This document shows, piece by piece, positions 45,741 to 56,008 of a DNA stretch of 64,000 nucleotides (positions within the stretch are counted from its first letter, which is position 1; each line of letters opens with the position of its first letter). Under the pieces are notes generated by a model. The model worked only from the letters and a program-made list of their open reading frames with translations. It did not search any database and was not told where the DNA came from. The DNA comes from Lysinibacillus fusiformis (lineage in GTDB: Bacteria; Bacillota; Bacilli; Bacillales_A; Planococcaceae), in NCBI RefSeq assembly GCF_002845985.1, contig NZ_PDFK01000001.1, positions 558,001-622,000 of the forward strand, in the 5' to 3' direction. The position numbers were made by a program, and so were the translations under genes.

Positions 45741-46076
45741 CTAATCCCATTCTTTCAGCTGTTCAATAAGTGCTAACTGCTGTTCATCTGTCATACTTTT
45801 CTCTGTAATCCCCATTGTAAGCTGTGACAGCATTTGGGTACGTTGTTGAAATTTTTCAAGTAAACATAATTTTTCTTCATATTCCTCAAGCATCGCTTCT
45901 GTTCGACGAATATTATCGTAAACAGCTTGGCGTGAAACTCCATACGATTCAGCGATTTCTCCTAGAGAGTTATCATCCAAATAGTATAGTTCCATATAAC
46001 TTCTTTGCTTATCTGTTAATAATGCTTGATAAAAGTCGAAGAGAAAGTTCATGCGTGTTGTTTTTTCAAGTAGCAT
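45741..46076 (-). CDS. ylxM: YlxM, SRP-associated helix-turn-helix protein
   Basis: YlxM (UPF0122) is a small helix-turn-helix protein encoded next to ffh and shown in streptococci to influence SRP activity. The 111-residue product has the sigma-70 region-4-like motif [18 protein letters not shown] near residue 35-52 and an acidic C-terminal half. It starts at ATG 46076 behind GGGAGGAG and lies 200 bp after ftsY. Confidence 0.93.
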   Translation of the reverse strand: MLLEKTTRMNFLFDFYQALLTDKQRSYMELYYLDDNSLGEIAESYGVSRQAVYDNIRRTEAMLEEYEEKLCLLEKFQQRTQMLSQLTMGITEKSMTDEQQLALIEQLKEWD

Positions 46077-46277
46077 CGAATGTTTCTCCTCCCGCTATTA
46101 GTCATTTGTATCATAACGAAAAGCGCCCGTCTGTGTCAAGGTAATCTCCTTGTCTAAAAGCTTAAATGTCTGCTTGCAGGCATATTTTACGCCTTTAGCA
46201 AGTATTACTCTTTTAAACAAGTCAATTCACCTATACACAGTCGAGCGTTTTATAAAATTACTCAGCGATGTTCGCTG

Positions 46278-47570
46278 TTAATCTTCATTATTTTCTAATT
46301 CTTTATCCAAACCATCGGCAAATAAACCATAAACATATCGTTCAGCATCAAATGGCTGTAGATCATCCATTTTCTCACCAAGACCAACAAATTTCACAGG
46401 AATGTGCAGCTTATTGCGAATAGCAAGCACAATCCCGCCCTTAGCTGTACCGTCTAGCTTCGTTAAGACAATACCTGTTACATTCGTTGCTTCTTTAAAT
46501 GTTTGTGCTTGCACAAGTGCATTTTGGCCTGTTGTGGCATCTAATGCTAATAATACTTCATGTGGCGCATTTGGAATTTCACGTGAAATGACACGATGTA
46601 CCTTTTCAAGTTCATTCATTAAGTTCACTTTGTTTTGCAAGCGACCAGCTGTATCGCAAATTAATACATCGGCTTTTCTATTTTTGGCTGCACGAATCGC
46701 ATCATACATGACTGCCGCTGGATCAGAGCCCTCAGATTGTTTGATAACTTCACAACCGACACGATCTCCCCATACTTGTAATTGATCTATCGCACCAGCA
46801 CGGAACGTATCACCAGCAGCTAAAACAACGGTTTTCCCTTGTGTTTTTAAGCGATGCGCTAGTTTGCCGATCGTTGTCGTTTTTCCAACGCCATTTACTC
46901 CGACAAATAGAATAACTGTCAGCTCACCATCTGGCTGCATATTTAGATCAATTAAATCTTCTTCACCTTGCTCATAAATTTCTACAAGCTTCTCAGAAAT
47001 CACGGCTTGGATACCGTTCGTATCTTTTATATTTTTACGTTGTACTTCGAAACGCAGTTTATCCATTAGCTCCATAACTGTTTCAAAGCCGACATCAGCT
47101 TGTAATAATAAATCCTCTAATTCTTCAAAGAAATCCTCATCCACTTTACGATAACGCGCAACAAGGTCGTTCACTTTAGAAGTAAAGGAATTACGTGTTT
47201 TTTCAAGACCAGCCTTGAATTTTTGTGTAATCGACCAAGCAGAAGGCTTTTTCTCCTCTACTGGTGTATCCTCAATAACTGCTAGCTCTTGTACTTCCAG
47301 ATCTTGTACTTCTGGCTGTATTTCTGGTTGTTCTTTTTCTATTTCAGTTGAAGGTTCTACTGCTGCTTCTTTCACAATTTCCATCTCTGGAGATTCTTCT
47401 ATTTGCTCAACCACTTCTACATCAACAGTCTCAATAGCAGCCGTTTCGTTTGCTTCATCTAGATCTAGCTCTTGAAGATCAGCATCCTGCTCGTTGTCAA
47501 GCGCCTCTAGTTTTTCTTCCTCGGCTGGATTTCCCATTAATTTATCTTTTAAACGCTTAAAAAAACTCAT
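46278..47570 (-). CDS. ftsY: FtsY, signal recognition particle receptor
   Basis: FtsY is the membrane-associated receptor GTPase for the SRP. The 430-residue protein begins with a short basic segment (M-S-F-F-K-R-L-K-D-K-L), then a very acidic A region (about 17-108, rich in Glu, Asp and Val), followed by N and G domains with G-V-N-G-V-G-K-T-T-T near 225 and D-T-A-G-R-L-Q-N. B. subtilis FtsY is only 329 residues; the acidic extension resembles the E. coli type. It overlaps the smc stop by 4 bp. Confidence 0.97.
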   Translation of the reverse strand: MSFFKRLKDKLMGNPAEEEKLEALDNEQDADLQELDLDEANETAAIETVDVEVVEQIEESPEMEIVKEAAVEPSTEIEKEQPEIQPEVQDLEVQELAVIEDTPVEEKKPSAWSITQKFKAGLEKTRNSFTSKVNDLVARYRKVDEDFFEELEDLLLQADVGFETVMELMDKLRFEVQRKNIKDTNGIQAVISEKLVEIYEQGEEDLIDLNMQPDGELTVILFVGVNGVGKTTTIGKLAHRLKTQGKTVVLAAGDTFRAGAIDQLQVWGDRVGCEVIKQSEGSDPAAVMYDAIRAAKNRKADVLICDTAGRLQNKVNLMNELEKVHRVISREIPNAPHEVLLALDATTGQNALVQAQTFKEATNVTGIVLTKLDGTAKGGIVLAIRNKLHIPVKFVGLGEKMDDLQPFDAERYVYGLFADGLDKELENNED

Positions 47571-50500
47571 GCTTGTTCGCTCCTTTGCTCCGCAAGTACG
47601 GGTTCATCTTCTAATTTTACTGATACGAGTTTTGATACACCCGATTCTTGCATTGTTATACCATACAAGACATCAGCTCCCTCCATCGTCCCTTTACGAT
47701 GTGTAATAACAATGAATTGTGTGTCACGGCTAAATCTTTTTAAATACTGGCTATAGCGCACAACATTTGCCTCATCCAAAGCCGCCTCTACTTCGTCGAG
47801 AATACAGAATGGTACAGGTCGTATATTTAGGATAGAGAATAATAAGGCAATTGCTGTCAGTGCTCGCTCACCACCAGAAAGCAAACTTAAATTTTGTAGT
47901 TTTTTCCCTGGAGGTTGTGCCACTATTTCAATGCCTGTTTCTAGTAAATTTTGCGGATCAATTAACACTAAATCCGCTTGCCCACCGCCAAATAATTCAC
48001 GGAAAACAAGTTTAAATTGTTCTCGTATTGCATAGAACGTTTCACTAAAGCGCAATGTCATTTCTTCATCCATTTCTTTAATGGCTTCATGCAATGTTTC
48101 CTGTGCAGCAAGTAAATCCTCTCGTTGTTCAGTTAAGAATGTATGACGTTCAAGTACTCGTTCATATTCCTCAATCGCCCCTAAATTAACAGGACCAAGC
48201 TCTTCAATGGATTTTTTCAACAGTTTCACACGGCGTCGTACGAACTCTTCGTCTTCTATCGAAAGAGCTTCTTCCTCTGCCTCTTCAAATGTTAACTGAT
48301 AGTTTTCTTCGAGTTGTTCTTTGAAATTATCCATTTCAAATTCTAAACGGCTTTGTTTCAACTCATTTGCACGTATTGCTTCAAGGTATCCTTTATGTAT
48401 ACGTTGCATTTCTTTCAGTTGTTCTTCTAATGTTGTGAGTTCTTGTTGTTGCCCTACCTTCTCCTCTTTCTTTCGAGAAATAGTCTCTTGTAAGGCATCT
48501 CTTCTCGCTTTCCATGTGATTACCTGCTCCTCAACCTCTTCATCACTTAAATGATTTGTCGATTCATCGGATTGAAGCCATAATATTTCCTGAGAAATAT
48601 TTTCAACTTTTTGTTGAGCTTTGTTCAATTGTAGTGCTAGCTCAGCAGTGGAAATTTGAACTTGCGACATTTGTTCTTGCATTACTGCTAATTGTGAACG
48701 TTTTTCCGCTAGTTGCTCTCGTAATACGTCCTTCTCTGTCTCACCTTGTAGCTTTACCTTACTTAATTGCTCGACAGTATCATTGATTTCGACAAGCTCA
48801 TCGGCTAGTGCGTTTAATCGCTCCATTGCCTCTTGCTTTTGTGATAACAATGCTTCCTCACGTGTTTTTACATCTTGAGTTTCAGTTGAAGTAAAAGATA
48901 CTCGGGCTGATAAGCTTTTTTCAACAACCTCTAACTCGCGGATACGACCAGCCTGTTGCATCTCATCTTTTCGTAATTGCTCTCCTTCAAGCTTTAACTG
49001 TTCTACTTGATCTCGAAGTGTTGCAAGCTTGTCTTTTTCGGTTGCTACAGCCTGTTCAGCACTATAAATGGAATCCTGTAATGACTCTAGCTTGAGGATT
49101 AAATCATCTAATTCGGCTTTTCTTGTAAAGAGTGAGGATTGCTGTTTCATAGCACCACCTGTTAAAGAACCCCCTGCATTGACAATATCTCCATCAAGTG
49201 TGACCACTCGGTATCGGAAACCACATAATCGAGCGATTTGACTGGCCCCTTCCAGATTTGCTGCCACAATGACATGCCCTAAAAGATTTTCAACAATTGT
49301 ACGATTATCTTCATTAAATGTCACAAGCGCATCTGCTATTTGAATAAAAGCTGGATGCTCTATCGCTAGTTGGATCGTAGCTGGATTAATTTTACGTGAC
49401 TTCATCACGGTTTTTGGTAAAAAAGTAGCTCGTCCAGCTCGTTTTTGCTTTAACCAATGAATGGCTTGCTGTGCATGTCGTTCATTCGTTGTGACAATAT
49501 GCTGAGAGGCTGCACCTAAAGCTGTTTCTATCGCTTGAGAGTATTTCCCCTCAACTTGTAGTAATTCAGCGACAGCCCCCTCAATTCCTTGTAATTCACC
49601 TTTATCACGAGCGAGCAAAACTTCTTTAACTCCTTGGAAAAATCCTGAAAAATCGGCTTCCAACTCGGCTAATGTATCTTTTCTCGCCTTTAATTGCTGC
49701 TGATGCTGATAAGCTTTATACAGCATATCCTGTTTCTCAGCAAAGGAAGAATTTGTATTTTTCAACTGAACTTGCAGCGACTCATATTGTTCAAGCTTAG
49801 CTTGCAAATCATTTGTTGTGGAAGTGTGTTCAGCGACTAGCTTTTCTTTCTCAGCAACAATTTGCGTAAGCTCCTGTCCAATTTCATCAGTTTGATTGGA
49901 CATTCTTGCTGCCATAGCCTTTTGTTGCGCTAATTGCTGATCGATATTTTTCAATTCATTCTTAATAGTTGCTTCTTCATTCAATGAATCAATATATCGA
50001 TTTTTTTGTTCTTCAATTTCTTGTTCAATTTCCGTAACAGAACGATTTAATGACTGTTCTAACTGTTTAATGCTCTGCTTGAGTATGGAGAGTGCTTGCT
50101 GTTTCTCTGAAAATGCTTCTTTTTTCTCCTGTTCTTGTACAAGCAGTACGTCTACTTCTTCTTTTGCTTCTTGTAATGTCGCATTCAGCTGCAGTAGTTG
50201 ATTGGAAGCATTTTGTCGTTTTTCAGCCATTAGTGCCTTACGACCATCCCAACGCTCTACCTCCATTGTGGCATTGACAAGATCAGCCTGTGAAACATCC
50301 AAATAATCATCAAGTTCTTTTAATAACTTGCGAATATTGGTTGTTTGTATATCGATTGTTGCAATATTTTGAGCTTGTTGTTGCTCAGTTGCAGACAGCT
50401 CGGTAAATTCAGCTTTTAGTGCATGCAAAGATTGTGCACAATTTTTAAAATCATGCACAAGAATGGCAATATCAAAATCTTTTAGCTCGGTAGACATTTG

Positions 50501-51148
50501 GACATAGTCTCTCGCACTAGAAGCCTGCATTTCAAGCGGCTCTAATCGGTTGTCTAATTCATGGAGTATATCTAATACACGATACAAATTCTCATCTGTC
50601 TCTACAAGCTTATGCTCTGCTTTTTTCTTTCTTATTTTATACTTTAAAACGCCAGCTGCCTCTTCAAAAATCGAACGACGGTCGTCAGGGCGGCTATTTA
50701 AGATTTCATCAACACGGCCTTGAGAAATAATTGAAAATGCCTCTTTCCCAAGCCCTGAATCCATAAACAAGTCCGTAATATCCTTCAGGCGACACTGTTG
50801 GTTATTTAATAAATATTCACTATCACCTGAACGGTATACGCGTCTTGTTACGCTGACTTCTGTATAAGAAAAAGCAAGTTGCTCGTCAGTATTGTCTAAT
50901 ATAAGTGTTACCTCTGCAAAGTTGAGTGGCTTACGAGAGTCACTGCCAGCAAAAATAACATCTTCCATCTTTGCTCCACGTAACGACTTTGCCGATTGCT
51001 CCCCAAGTACCCAACGAATCGCATCTGTGACATTACTTTTTCCACTGCCATTTGGTCCAACAACCGCTGTAACACCGGGTACAAAATCAATTCCAATGCG
51101 CTCCGCAAAGGATTTAAAGCCAATCACTTCTAGTCGTTTTAGGAACAT
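47567..51148 (-). CDS. smc: Smc, chromosome condensation/segregation ATPase
   Basis: Smc forms the condensin ring with ScpA and ScpB. The 1193-residue protein has Walker A G-P-N-G-S-G-K-S-N at 32-40, long coiled coils (about 170-500 and 680-1020), a hinge domain (about 515-665) with a glycine-rich G-G-S-L-T-G-G segment, and the C-terminal signature L-S-G-G-E-R-A-L-T with Walker B I-L-D-E-V-E-A-A-L-D. Length matches the family (1186 in B. subtilis). It follows rnc by 3 bp and overlaps ftsY. Confidence 0.98.
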   Translation of the reverse strand: MFLKRLEVIGFKSFAERIGIDFVPGVTAVVGPNGSGKSNVTDAIRWVLGEQSAKSLRGAKMEDVIFAGSDSRKPLNFAEVTLILDNTDEQLAFSYTEVSVTRRVYRSGDSEYLLNNQQCRLKDITDLFMDSGLGKEAFSIISQGRVDEILNSRPDDRRSIFEEAAGVLKYKIRKKKAEHKLVETDENLYRVLDILHELDNRLEPLEMQASSARDYVQMSTELKDFDIAILVHDFKNCAQSLHALKAEFTELSATEQQQAQNIATIDIQTTNIRKLLKELDDYLDVSQADLVNATMEVERWDGRKALMAEKRQNASNQLLQLNATLQEAKEEVDVLLVQEQEKKEAFSEKQQALSILKQSIKQLEQSLNRSVTEIEQEIEEQKNRYIDSLNEEATIKNELKNIDQQLAQQKAMAARMSNQTDEIGQELTQIVAEKEKLVAEHTSTTNDLQAKLEQYESLQVQLKNTNSSFAEKQDMLYKAYQHQQQLKARKDTLAELEADFSGFFQGVKEVLLARDKGELQGIEGAVAELLQVEGKYSQAIETALGAASQHIVTTNERHAQQAIHWLKQKRAGRATFLPKTVMKSRKINPATIQLAIEHPAFIQIADALVTFNEDNRTIVENLLGHVIVAANLEGASQIARLCGFRYRVVTLDGDIVNAGGSLTGGAMKQQSSLFTRKAELDDLILKLESLQDSIYSAEQAVATEKDKLATLRDQVEQLKLEGEQLRKDEMQQAGRIRELEVVEKSLSARVSFTSTETQDVKTREEALLSQKQEAMERLNALADELVEINDTVEQLSKVKLQGETEKDVLREQLAEKRSQLAVMQEQMSQVQISTAELALQLNKAQQKVENISQEILWLQSDESTNHLSDEEVEEQVITWKARRDALQETISRKKEEKVGQQQELTTLEEQLKEMQRIHKGYLEAIRANELKQSRLEFEMDNFKEQLEENYQLTFEEAEEEALSIEDEEFVRRRVKLLKKSIEELGPVNLGAIEEYERVLERHTFLTEQREDLLAAQETLHEAIKEMDEEMTLRFSETFYAIREQFKLVFRELFGGGQADLVLIDPQNLLETGIEIVAQPPGKKLQNLSLLSGGERALTAIALLFSILNIRPVPFCILDEVEAALDEANVVRYSQYLKRFSRDTQFIVITHRKGTMEGADVLYGITMQESGVSKLVSVKLEDEPVLAEQRSEQA

Positions 51149-51151
51149 CTA

Positions 51152-51916
51152 TTAAGCCTCCTCTTTTGCAGCTTCTTCACGCATCATTCGCATTGCACAT
51201 TGTGCAGCTTGCTGCTCGGCTTCTTTTTTTGATTTTCCACGACCAATACCAAGCTCTTGCCCGTTCAATAATACGCTTGATACAAAGGTACGGTTATGTG
51301 CTGGGCCTTTTTCATCGATTATTTCGTAATGAAGAAGTCCATTATTGGTTTGTTGTACCATTTCTTGCAATTGACTTTTAAAATCCATCACATGCGAAAA
51401 AGCACCTACTTCTACTTTTGGGAACACGATACGCTCTAAAAACGACACGACCGTTTGTAATTCTTGATCTAGATAGAGTGCACCTACAAATGATTCAAAC
51501 ACATCTGCAAGTAGCGCTGGGCGTTCCCGACCACCTGTTAATTCCTCACCTTTTCCAAGTAACACGAAGCGTCCAAAGCCTAATTCATTCGCAAAAATAA
51601 CTAGTGATGGCTCACAAACGATAGAAGCTCTTAACTTTGTTAACTCACCCTCGCTCATATTTGGGTATTTCTCAAAAAGATATTTAGAAACAGATAGTTC
51701 AAGTACTGCGTCTCCTAAAAATTCAAGACGCTCATTATCCGTAAATAGCTTACGGCGATGCTCATTCACATAAGATGAATGCGTGAATGCTTGATACAAT
51801 AAATTTTTATTAATAAAAGTGATATTTAATTCATGCTGTAACAGCTCGAATTGGTTGCGTACTTTTTCAGGAAGTACGCCAGATTTCTGCATAGTTCCTT
51901 TTCTTTTCATAGCCAT
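51152..51916 (-). CDS. rnc: RNase III
   Basis: RNase III cuts double-stranded RNA in rRNA maturation and mRNA control, and in Bacillus it also processes the SRP RNA. The 254-residue product has the signature [12 protein letters not shown] near residue 61, the second metal-binding region with D-V-F-E-S-F-V-G-A, and a C-terminal double-stranded RNA-binding domain (about 180-248). It starts at ATG 51916 behind GGAAGG, though the 12-nt spacing is long. It lies between a candidate promoter and smc. Confidence 0.96.
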   Translation of the reverse strand: MAMKRKGTMQKSGVLPEKVRNQFELLQHELNITFINKNLLYQAFTHSSYVNEHRRKLFTDNERLEFLGDAVLELSVSKYLFEKYPNMSEGELTKLRASIVCEPSLVIFANELGFGRFVLLGKGEELTGGRERPALLADVFESFVGALYLDQELQTVVSFLERIVFPKVEVGAFSHVMDFKSQLQEMVQQTNNGLLHYEIIDEKGPAHNRTFVSSVLLNGQELGIGRGKSKKEAEQQAAQCAMRMMREEAAKEEA

Positions 51917-51951
51917 TGAACAAATCTGCCTTCCTAATAGTTTCTACCGTT

Positions 51952-52041
51952 TTAGTGTACCTTTTTCAAGGCGTTTATGCAAAAGTATTTCGGCTTAAAC
52001 ACAATGTTTTGGAAATTTTTTCGAAAATTTATCTTATTCAT
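51952..52041 (-). CDS. Possible 29-residue basic small protein upstream of rnc
   Basis: A short reading frame starts at ATG 52041, 10 nt after the strong site GAGGAG, and ends with TAA at 51952. It encodes M-N-K-I-N-F-R-K-N-F and a Lys-rich remainder (9 Lys/Arg, no acidic residues in 29). It overlaps the candidate rnc promoter. I do not recognise it. It may be a leader peptide, a true small protein, or chance. Confidence 0.25.
   Translation of the reverse strand: MNKINFRKNFQNIVFKPKYFCINALKKVH
51954..51982 (-). promoter_or_regulatory. Candidate promoter of rnc-smc-ftsY
   Basis: Minus-strand TTGCAT (51977-51982) and TACACT (51954-51959) are 17 bp apart. The start of transcription would fall about 35 bp before the rnc ATG. 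Confidence 0.4.
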
Positions 52042-52153
52042 AGAAAATGATCTCCTCTAAAATGAAAGTTGAATGCTTGTGGGATGATTTTTGGTTAACT
52101 CCAGTCGTCAGCTCAAAAAAATTTTAGACATTATGCCCCCGATTTTTAACATG
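52042..52153 (-). other. Remainder of the acpP-rnc gap
   Basis: About 110 bp of AT-rich sequence with no credible gene, apart from the GAGGAG site that serves the small reading frame at 51952-52041. With the terminator and promoter it makes the 441-bp gap between acpP and rnc. Confidence 0.4.
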
Positions 52154-52200
52154 AAAAAGGGACGTCAATAGATCGAAAATCGATCTATTTCGTCCCCTTT
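52154..52200 (-). terminator. Long intrinsic terminator downstream of acpP
   Basis: A compound hairpin: outer arms 52191-52200 and 52156-52164 (9 bp, one bulge), an internal loop of 2-3 nt, then a perfect inner 9-bp stem (52180-52188 with 52168-52176) and a 3-nt loop, followed by U residues on the minus strand. It ends the fapR-plsX-fabD-fabG-acpP transcript about 160 bp after acpP. Confidence 0.85.
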
Positions 52201-52357
52201 GAATACATCTTTGTTCATTGAAGCTGCTTCTTCTATCAAGTCAAAGCAGACAAACTATTTCTACTTTATTCATGCTATCATAAATACCATTGTGTATTAT
52301 GATGACCATCACATCTATAAAGGTGATCCATTTTCGCTAAATAAAGTTTTAACGAAA

Positions 52358-52594
52358 TTAGTTTAATTTACTTTCGATGTATGAAATTGCAGAACCTACT
52401 GTTGAGATTTTTTCAGCATCTTCATCAGAAATTTCCATATCAAACTCGTCTTCAAGTTCCATTACAAGTTCAACTACGTCTAATGAGTCAGCACCTAAAT
52501 CATCACGGAAAGAAGCTTCAAGTGTTACTTCGCTTTCTTCAACACCTAAACGGTCCACGATTACTTTTGTTACACGTTCTAATACTGTAGACAA
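52358..52594 (-). CDS. acpP: AcpP, acyl carrier protein
   Basis: AcpP carries growing acyl chains on a 4'-phosphopantetheine arm. The product has the attachment site D-S-L with Ser37 in G-A-D-S-L-D-V-V-E and an acidic helix [11 protein letters not shown] start it at TTG 52594 (giving M-S-T-V-L-E-R-V), 8 nt after GGGGAGGTG, which yields 78 residues; the upstream in-frame GTG is inside the ribosome binding site. This aligns with the B. subtilis N-terminus. It follows fabG by 58 bp. Confidence 0.96.
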   Translation of the reverse strand: MSTVLERVTKVIVDRLGVEESEVTLEASFRDDLGADSLDVVELVMELEDEFDMEISDEDAEKISTVGSAISYIESKLN

Positions 52595-52652
52595 ATGATT
52601 CACCTCCCCTCAAATGATTATACAAAAAATCAGCGTATATGCCTAATCGAAA

Positions 52653-53399
52653 TTACATTACCATACCACCATCTATATGAAGCGTTTGCCCTGTCATATA
52701 GTTAGCATCATCGGAAGCAAGGAAAGCTACTGCCTTGGCAATATCCTCTGGCTGTCCAAGTTTCGCAAGAGGGATCTGCGTAAGCATACCTTTTTTAATA
52801 TCTTCTGGTAGTTGCTCTGTCATTTCTGTTTCAATAAAGCCTGGCGCAATCGCATTAACTAAAATATTGCGTGAAGCTAATTCTTTTGCCGTCGTTTTTG
52901 TGAGTCCAATAACACCTGCTTTAGCCGCAACATAGTTTGCTTGACCAGCATTACCCGCTACACCAACGATGGAAGAAATATTAATAATACGACCTGCACG
53001 CTGCTTCATCATTTGACGTGTTACCGCCTTTGTACAAAGGAAAACCCCTTTAAGATTCGTATTTAATACATCGTCCCATTCGTCTTCCTTCATACGCATT
53101 AACAGGTTATCTCTAGTAATACCTGCATTATTCACTAAAATATCAAGAGAACCAAATGTTTTCACAGCGGCATCCATTAATGCGGTTACTTCTTCCGTCT
53201 GTGAAACGCTAGCTTGCACCGCAATGGCTTCCCCACCGTTTGCTTGAATCATCTCAACGACTTCTTCCGCTTTTGCCTGTGAGCCACTATAGTTTACTAC
53301 AACCTTAGCACCTTCCTCAGCAAGCTTTACAGCAATAGCACGTCCAATCCCTCTTGAAGCTCCTGTTACAACAGCTACTTTACCTTCTAATTTACGCAT
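52653..53399 (-). CDS. fabG: FabG, 3-oxoacyl-[acyl-carrier-protein] reductase
   Basis: FabG reduces beta-ketoacyl-ACP with NADPH in fatty acid elongation. The 248-residue short-chain dehydrogenase has the nucleotide motif T-G-A-S-R-G-I-G-R near residue 12, N-N-A-G-I at 90-94, and the catalytic set Asn114, Ser142/143, Tyr156 and Lys160. Length is typical. It overlaps the end of fabD by 8 bp. Confidence 0.98.
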   Translation of the reverse strand: MRKLEGKVAVVTGASRGIGRAIAVKLAEEGAKVVVNYSGSQAKAEEVVEMIQANGGEAIAVQASVSQTEEVTALMDAAVKTFGSLDILVNNAGITRDNLLMRMKEDEWDDVLNTNLKGVFLCTKAVTRQMMKQRAGRIINISSIVGVAGNAGQANYVAAKAGVIGLTKTTAKELASRNILVNAIAPGFIETEMTEQLPEDIKKGMLTQIPLAKLGQPEDIAKAVAFLASDDANYMTGQTLHIDGGMVM

Positions 53400-54345
53400 T
53401 GATTGACCACTCCTTCGACGCTTCTAAAACCGCTTCTAATGATGCTTCATCATAGACACAATAAGCAGCAACTGAACGATCAATTTTTTTCAAGAGACCG
53501 CTTAATACTTTGCCAGGTCCACATTCGATAAAGACATCGACACCTTGTGCAATCATTTCACGCATAGATGCTTCCCATTGCACTGCACTATATACCTGTT
53601 CAACTAGCTCCTGCTGAATCGCTGGTACATCCTTTAATTCCTTCGCCATTACATTGCCGATAACAGGGATTTCAGGTGCAGATAAAGTAATCTCTGCTAA
53701 TGCTGCTTGCAGTTTTTCTGAGGATGGTCGCATCAATTCAGAATGAAATGGACCGCTCACAACTAAAGGTATTGCGCGCTTTGCCCCTGCTTCTTTTGCA
53801 GCAATAATCGCTTTATCTACACCTTCTTTAGTGCCTGAGATAACAATTTGTCCTGGACAATTCACATTGGCTACCTGCACAGAATCACCCGCTGCTGAAA
53901 CCAGCTCTGTAACTGCGTTCAATGCCTCTAATTCCATCCCTAGAATCGCTGCCATCGCTCCTTGTCCTGCTGGTACAGCTTCATTCATATAAAGACCACG
54001 TTTATGCACGATAGACACGGCATCATCAAATGACATTACGCCTGCTAAAACCAATGCACCATATTCTCCAAGCGAATGACCCGCAGCATAGTGTGGCTGA
54101 ATTCCTGCTGCACGCAGCTTTTCAGCTACCATTACACCCGTAGTAAGAAGTGCTGGCTGAGCGTGGTATGTCAGTGTTAACTCCTCAGCTGGACCTTCTA
54201 ACATTAACTTAGATAATTCAAATTGAAGAGCTTGATCTGCACGATCATAAAATGCTTTACTGTCTGCTGCATTTTCAACAAACTCTTGACCCATCCCTAC
54301 TACTTGCGAACCTTGTCCTGGAAAAATAAATGCTATTTTCGTCAT
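53392..54345 (-). CDS. fabD: FabD, malonyl-CoA:ACP transacylase
   Basis: FabD loads malonyl groups onto ACP. The 317-residue product has F-P-G-Q-G-S-Q near the start, the nucleophile Ser91 in G-H-S-L-G-E-Y, the catalytic His in S-G-P-F-H-S near residue 200, and G-P-G-K-V-L-S-G-L near 283. Length is normal. It lies 18 bp after plsX in the FapR-controlled operon. Confidence 0.98.
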   Translation of the reverse strand: MTKIAFIFPGQGSQVVGMGQEFVENAADSKAFYDRADQALQFELSKLMLEGPAEELTLTYHAQPALLTTGVMVAEKLRAAGIQPHYAAGHSLGEYGALVLAGVMSFDDAVSIVHKRGLYMNEAVPAGQGAMAAILGMELEALNAVTELVSAAGDSVQVANVNCPGQIVISGTKEGVDKAIIAAKEAGAKRAIPLVVSGPFHSELMRPSSEKLQAALAEITLSAPEIPVIGNVMAKELKDVPAIQQELVEQVYSAVQWEASMREMIAQGVDVFIECGPGKVLSGLLKKIDRSVAAYCVYDEASLEAVLEASKEWSINA

Positions 54346-54363
54346 TTGAATAATCCCCTTTGT

Positions 54364-55356
54364 TTAATCAATTTCTAAGTGACGTACTGTATCAGTAATC
54401 GTCGAAATAACAGCATGCTCTACCATCGTATTAGCTTGTCGAATCGCACTAAAAATTGCTTTTGCATTCGATGAGCCATGCGCTTTAATTACAGGTGCTT
54501 GTAAGCCAAACAACCCTGCACCACCATACTCTGTGTAGTCCATTTTATTTTTTAAGTCACGTAAATTATTTTTCATGAGTGCTGCTGAAATTTTCGTTTT
54601 CGTTGATGACATAAATGCCTCTTTTAACATTGAAAATAAAGCGCCAGCCGTCCCTTCAATAGACTTCAACACCATATTGCCTGTAAAGCCATCTGTTACA
54701 ACAACATCCGCTACTCCTTCAAGCAAATCACGCGCTTCTACATTACCAATAAAATTCAAATCAGCTTCCTTCAATAATTCGAAGGCAGCTTTCGTTAATT
54801 CATTACCCTTTTTTTCCTCAGTACCGATATTTAATAGGCCAATTCGTGGTTTTTGTAAGCCTCCAACCTTTTTAGCATAAATATCACCCATAATCGCATA
54901 TTGCACTAAGTGCTCTGGTCGTGCATCTGCATTTGCTCCTAAATCAAGCATTAAGAAGCCTTTACCATCCAATGTCGGTAATGTTGTAGCCAAAGCTGGA
55001 CGGGCTATCCCCTCAATTCGGCCAACTTTAAATAAGCCCCCTGCCATTAACGCTCCGGTATTCCCAGCAGATAGGCAAGCATCTGCTCTACCTTCTTCCA
55101 CCGATTCCATCATGCGAGCCATTGAAGAATCCTTTTTTCGACGAACAGCACGTGCAGGGTCATCCGTTCCTTCTACTATTTCCTCACAATGTATGATTGT
55201 TAATCGATCATGTTGTTTTAAAAATGGCTCAAGCTTATCTTGCTGACCATATAATTGGATTTCTAAATTTGGGATTTGCTCTAATGCTAAGAGTGCACCT
55301 TCAACAACTGATTTTGGTGCATTGTCTCCACCCATTCCATCAAGCGCTAATTTCAT
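54364..55356 (-). CDS. plsX: PlsX, phosphate acyltransferase
   Basis: PlsX converts acyl-ACP and phosphate to acyl-phosphate, the donor for PlsY, and works in reverse on acyl-phosphates made by fatty acid kinase. The 330-residue product has the N-terminal [25 protein letters not shown] and V-T-D-G-F-T-G-N motifs. Length matches B. subtilis PlsX. It starts 2 bp after fapR. Confidence 0.97.
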   Translation of the reverse strand: MKLALDGMGGDNAPKSVVEGALLALEQIPNLEIQLYGQQDKLEPFLKQHDRLTIIHCEEIVEGTDDPARAVRRKKDSSMARMMESVEEGRADACLSAGNTGALMAGGLFKVGRIEGIARPALATTLPTLDGKGFLMLDLGANADARPEHLVQYAIMGDIYAKKVGGLQKPRIGLLNIGTEEKKGNELTKAAFELLKEADLNFIGNVEARDLLEGVADVVVTDGFTGNMVLKSIEGTAGALFSMLKEAFMSSTKTKISAALMKNNLRDLKNKMDYTEYGGAGLFGLQAPVIKAHGSSNAKAIFSAIRQANTMVEHAVISTITDTVRHLEID

Positions 55357-55358
55357 TG

Positions 55359-55937
55359 TTACTCACCTTTACCTTTCGTGCGGTACATATCAAATTCACC
55401 AACAAAAACGGTTTCACCATTTACGGTAGATGTTACCTCGACTTTTGTACGATGATTAAGATCATCTCGTCCGATAACAATCGCTTTTGTAATAACACGA
55501 TTTCCAGCACGCACAGGTTTCACAAATGTAATATTGGAATGTACGGTTAATGCTAGTTCGTCATCAATTACTGCGACCGCTAATGAGTTTGCTTGTGCAA
55601 ACAAATGATGTCCACGTGCGATGCCATTGCGCTGAAAAACATGCTCTTCTTGTACATCAAAAATCGATAGTGCTCGATTATCTAATTCAATATCTACAAT
55701 TTCTCCGATGACTTCATCAATCGGTAGAGATTTTACTTCATTTTCATAGTTTTTAGAAGCAACATCTTTAATTCGCTCTCGTAATTCTGGTATAGATAAC
55801 TCCATACGATCTAAACGAATTGTTTGGACACTTACCTGAAACTGTGTTGCTAGCTGTTCATCTGTGACGAATGGATTTTCAGCTATCGTTTCAGATAGTA
55901 GTCGCTGTCGCTCTTTTTTCGTTCGTCTCAACATCAT
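55359..55937 (-). CDS. fapR: FapR, malonyl-CoA-responsive lipid repressor
   Basis: FapR represses fatty acid and phospholipid genes and is released by malonyl-CoA. The 192-residue protein has an N-terminal helix-turn-helix (about 20-45, [19 protein letters not shown]) and a C-terminal hot-dog domain with N-S-L-A-V-A-V and N-I-T-F. Two tandem ATGs (55937, 55934) follow AAGGTGGCG. Its own operator lies just upstream at 55958-55976, so it is autoregulated, as in B. subtilis. Confidence 0.96.
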   Translation of the reverse strand: MMLRRTKKERQRLLSETIAENPFVTDEQLATQFQVSVQTIRLDRMELSIPELRERIKDVASKNYENEVKSLPIDEVIGEIVDIELDNRALSIFDVQEEHVFQRNGIARGHHLFAQANSLAVAVIDDELALTVHSNITFVKPVRAGNRVITKAIVIGRDDLNHRTKVEVTSTVNGETVFVGEFDMYRTKGKGE

Positions 55938-55957
55938 TCGCCACCTTTTGAGTTGTT

Positions 55958-55976
55958 ATTAGCACTTGGTACTAAT
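55958..55976 (-). promoter_or_regulatory. FapR operator
   Basis: The plus strand reads ATTAGCACTTGGTACTAAT, an imperfect palindrome with arms ATTAG/CTAAT that fits the FapR box (ATTAGTACCTGATACTAAT type). It starts 3 bp after the -10 box, spanning the expected transcription start, where bound FapR would block RNA polymerase. Confidence 0.85.
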
Positions 55977-55979
55977 ATC

Positions 55980-56008
55980 AGTATATAGAGTATAAAAAAA
56001 GAATGCAA
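55980..56008 (-). promoter_or_regulatory. fapR operon promoter
   Basis: Minus-strand TTGCAT (56003-56008) and TATACT (55980-55985) are 17 bp apart. The -35 box lies within the 3' arm of the recG terminator, so promoter and terminator overlap. Confidence 0.65.
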
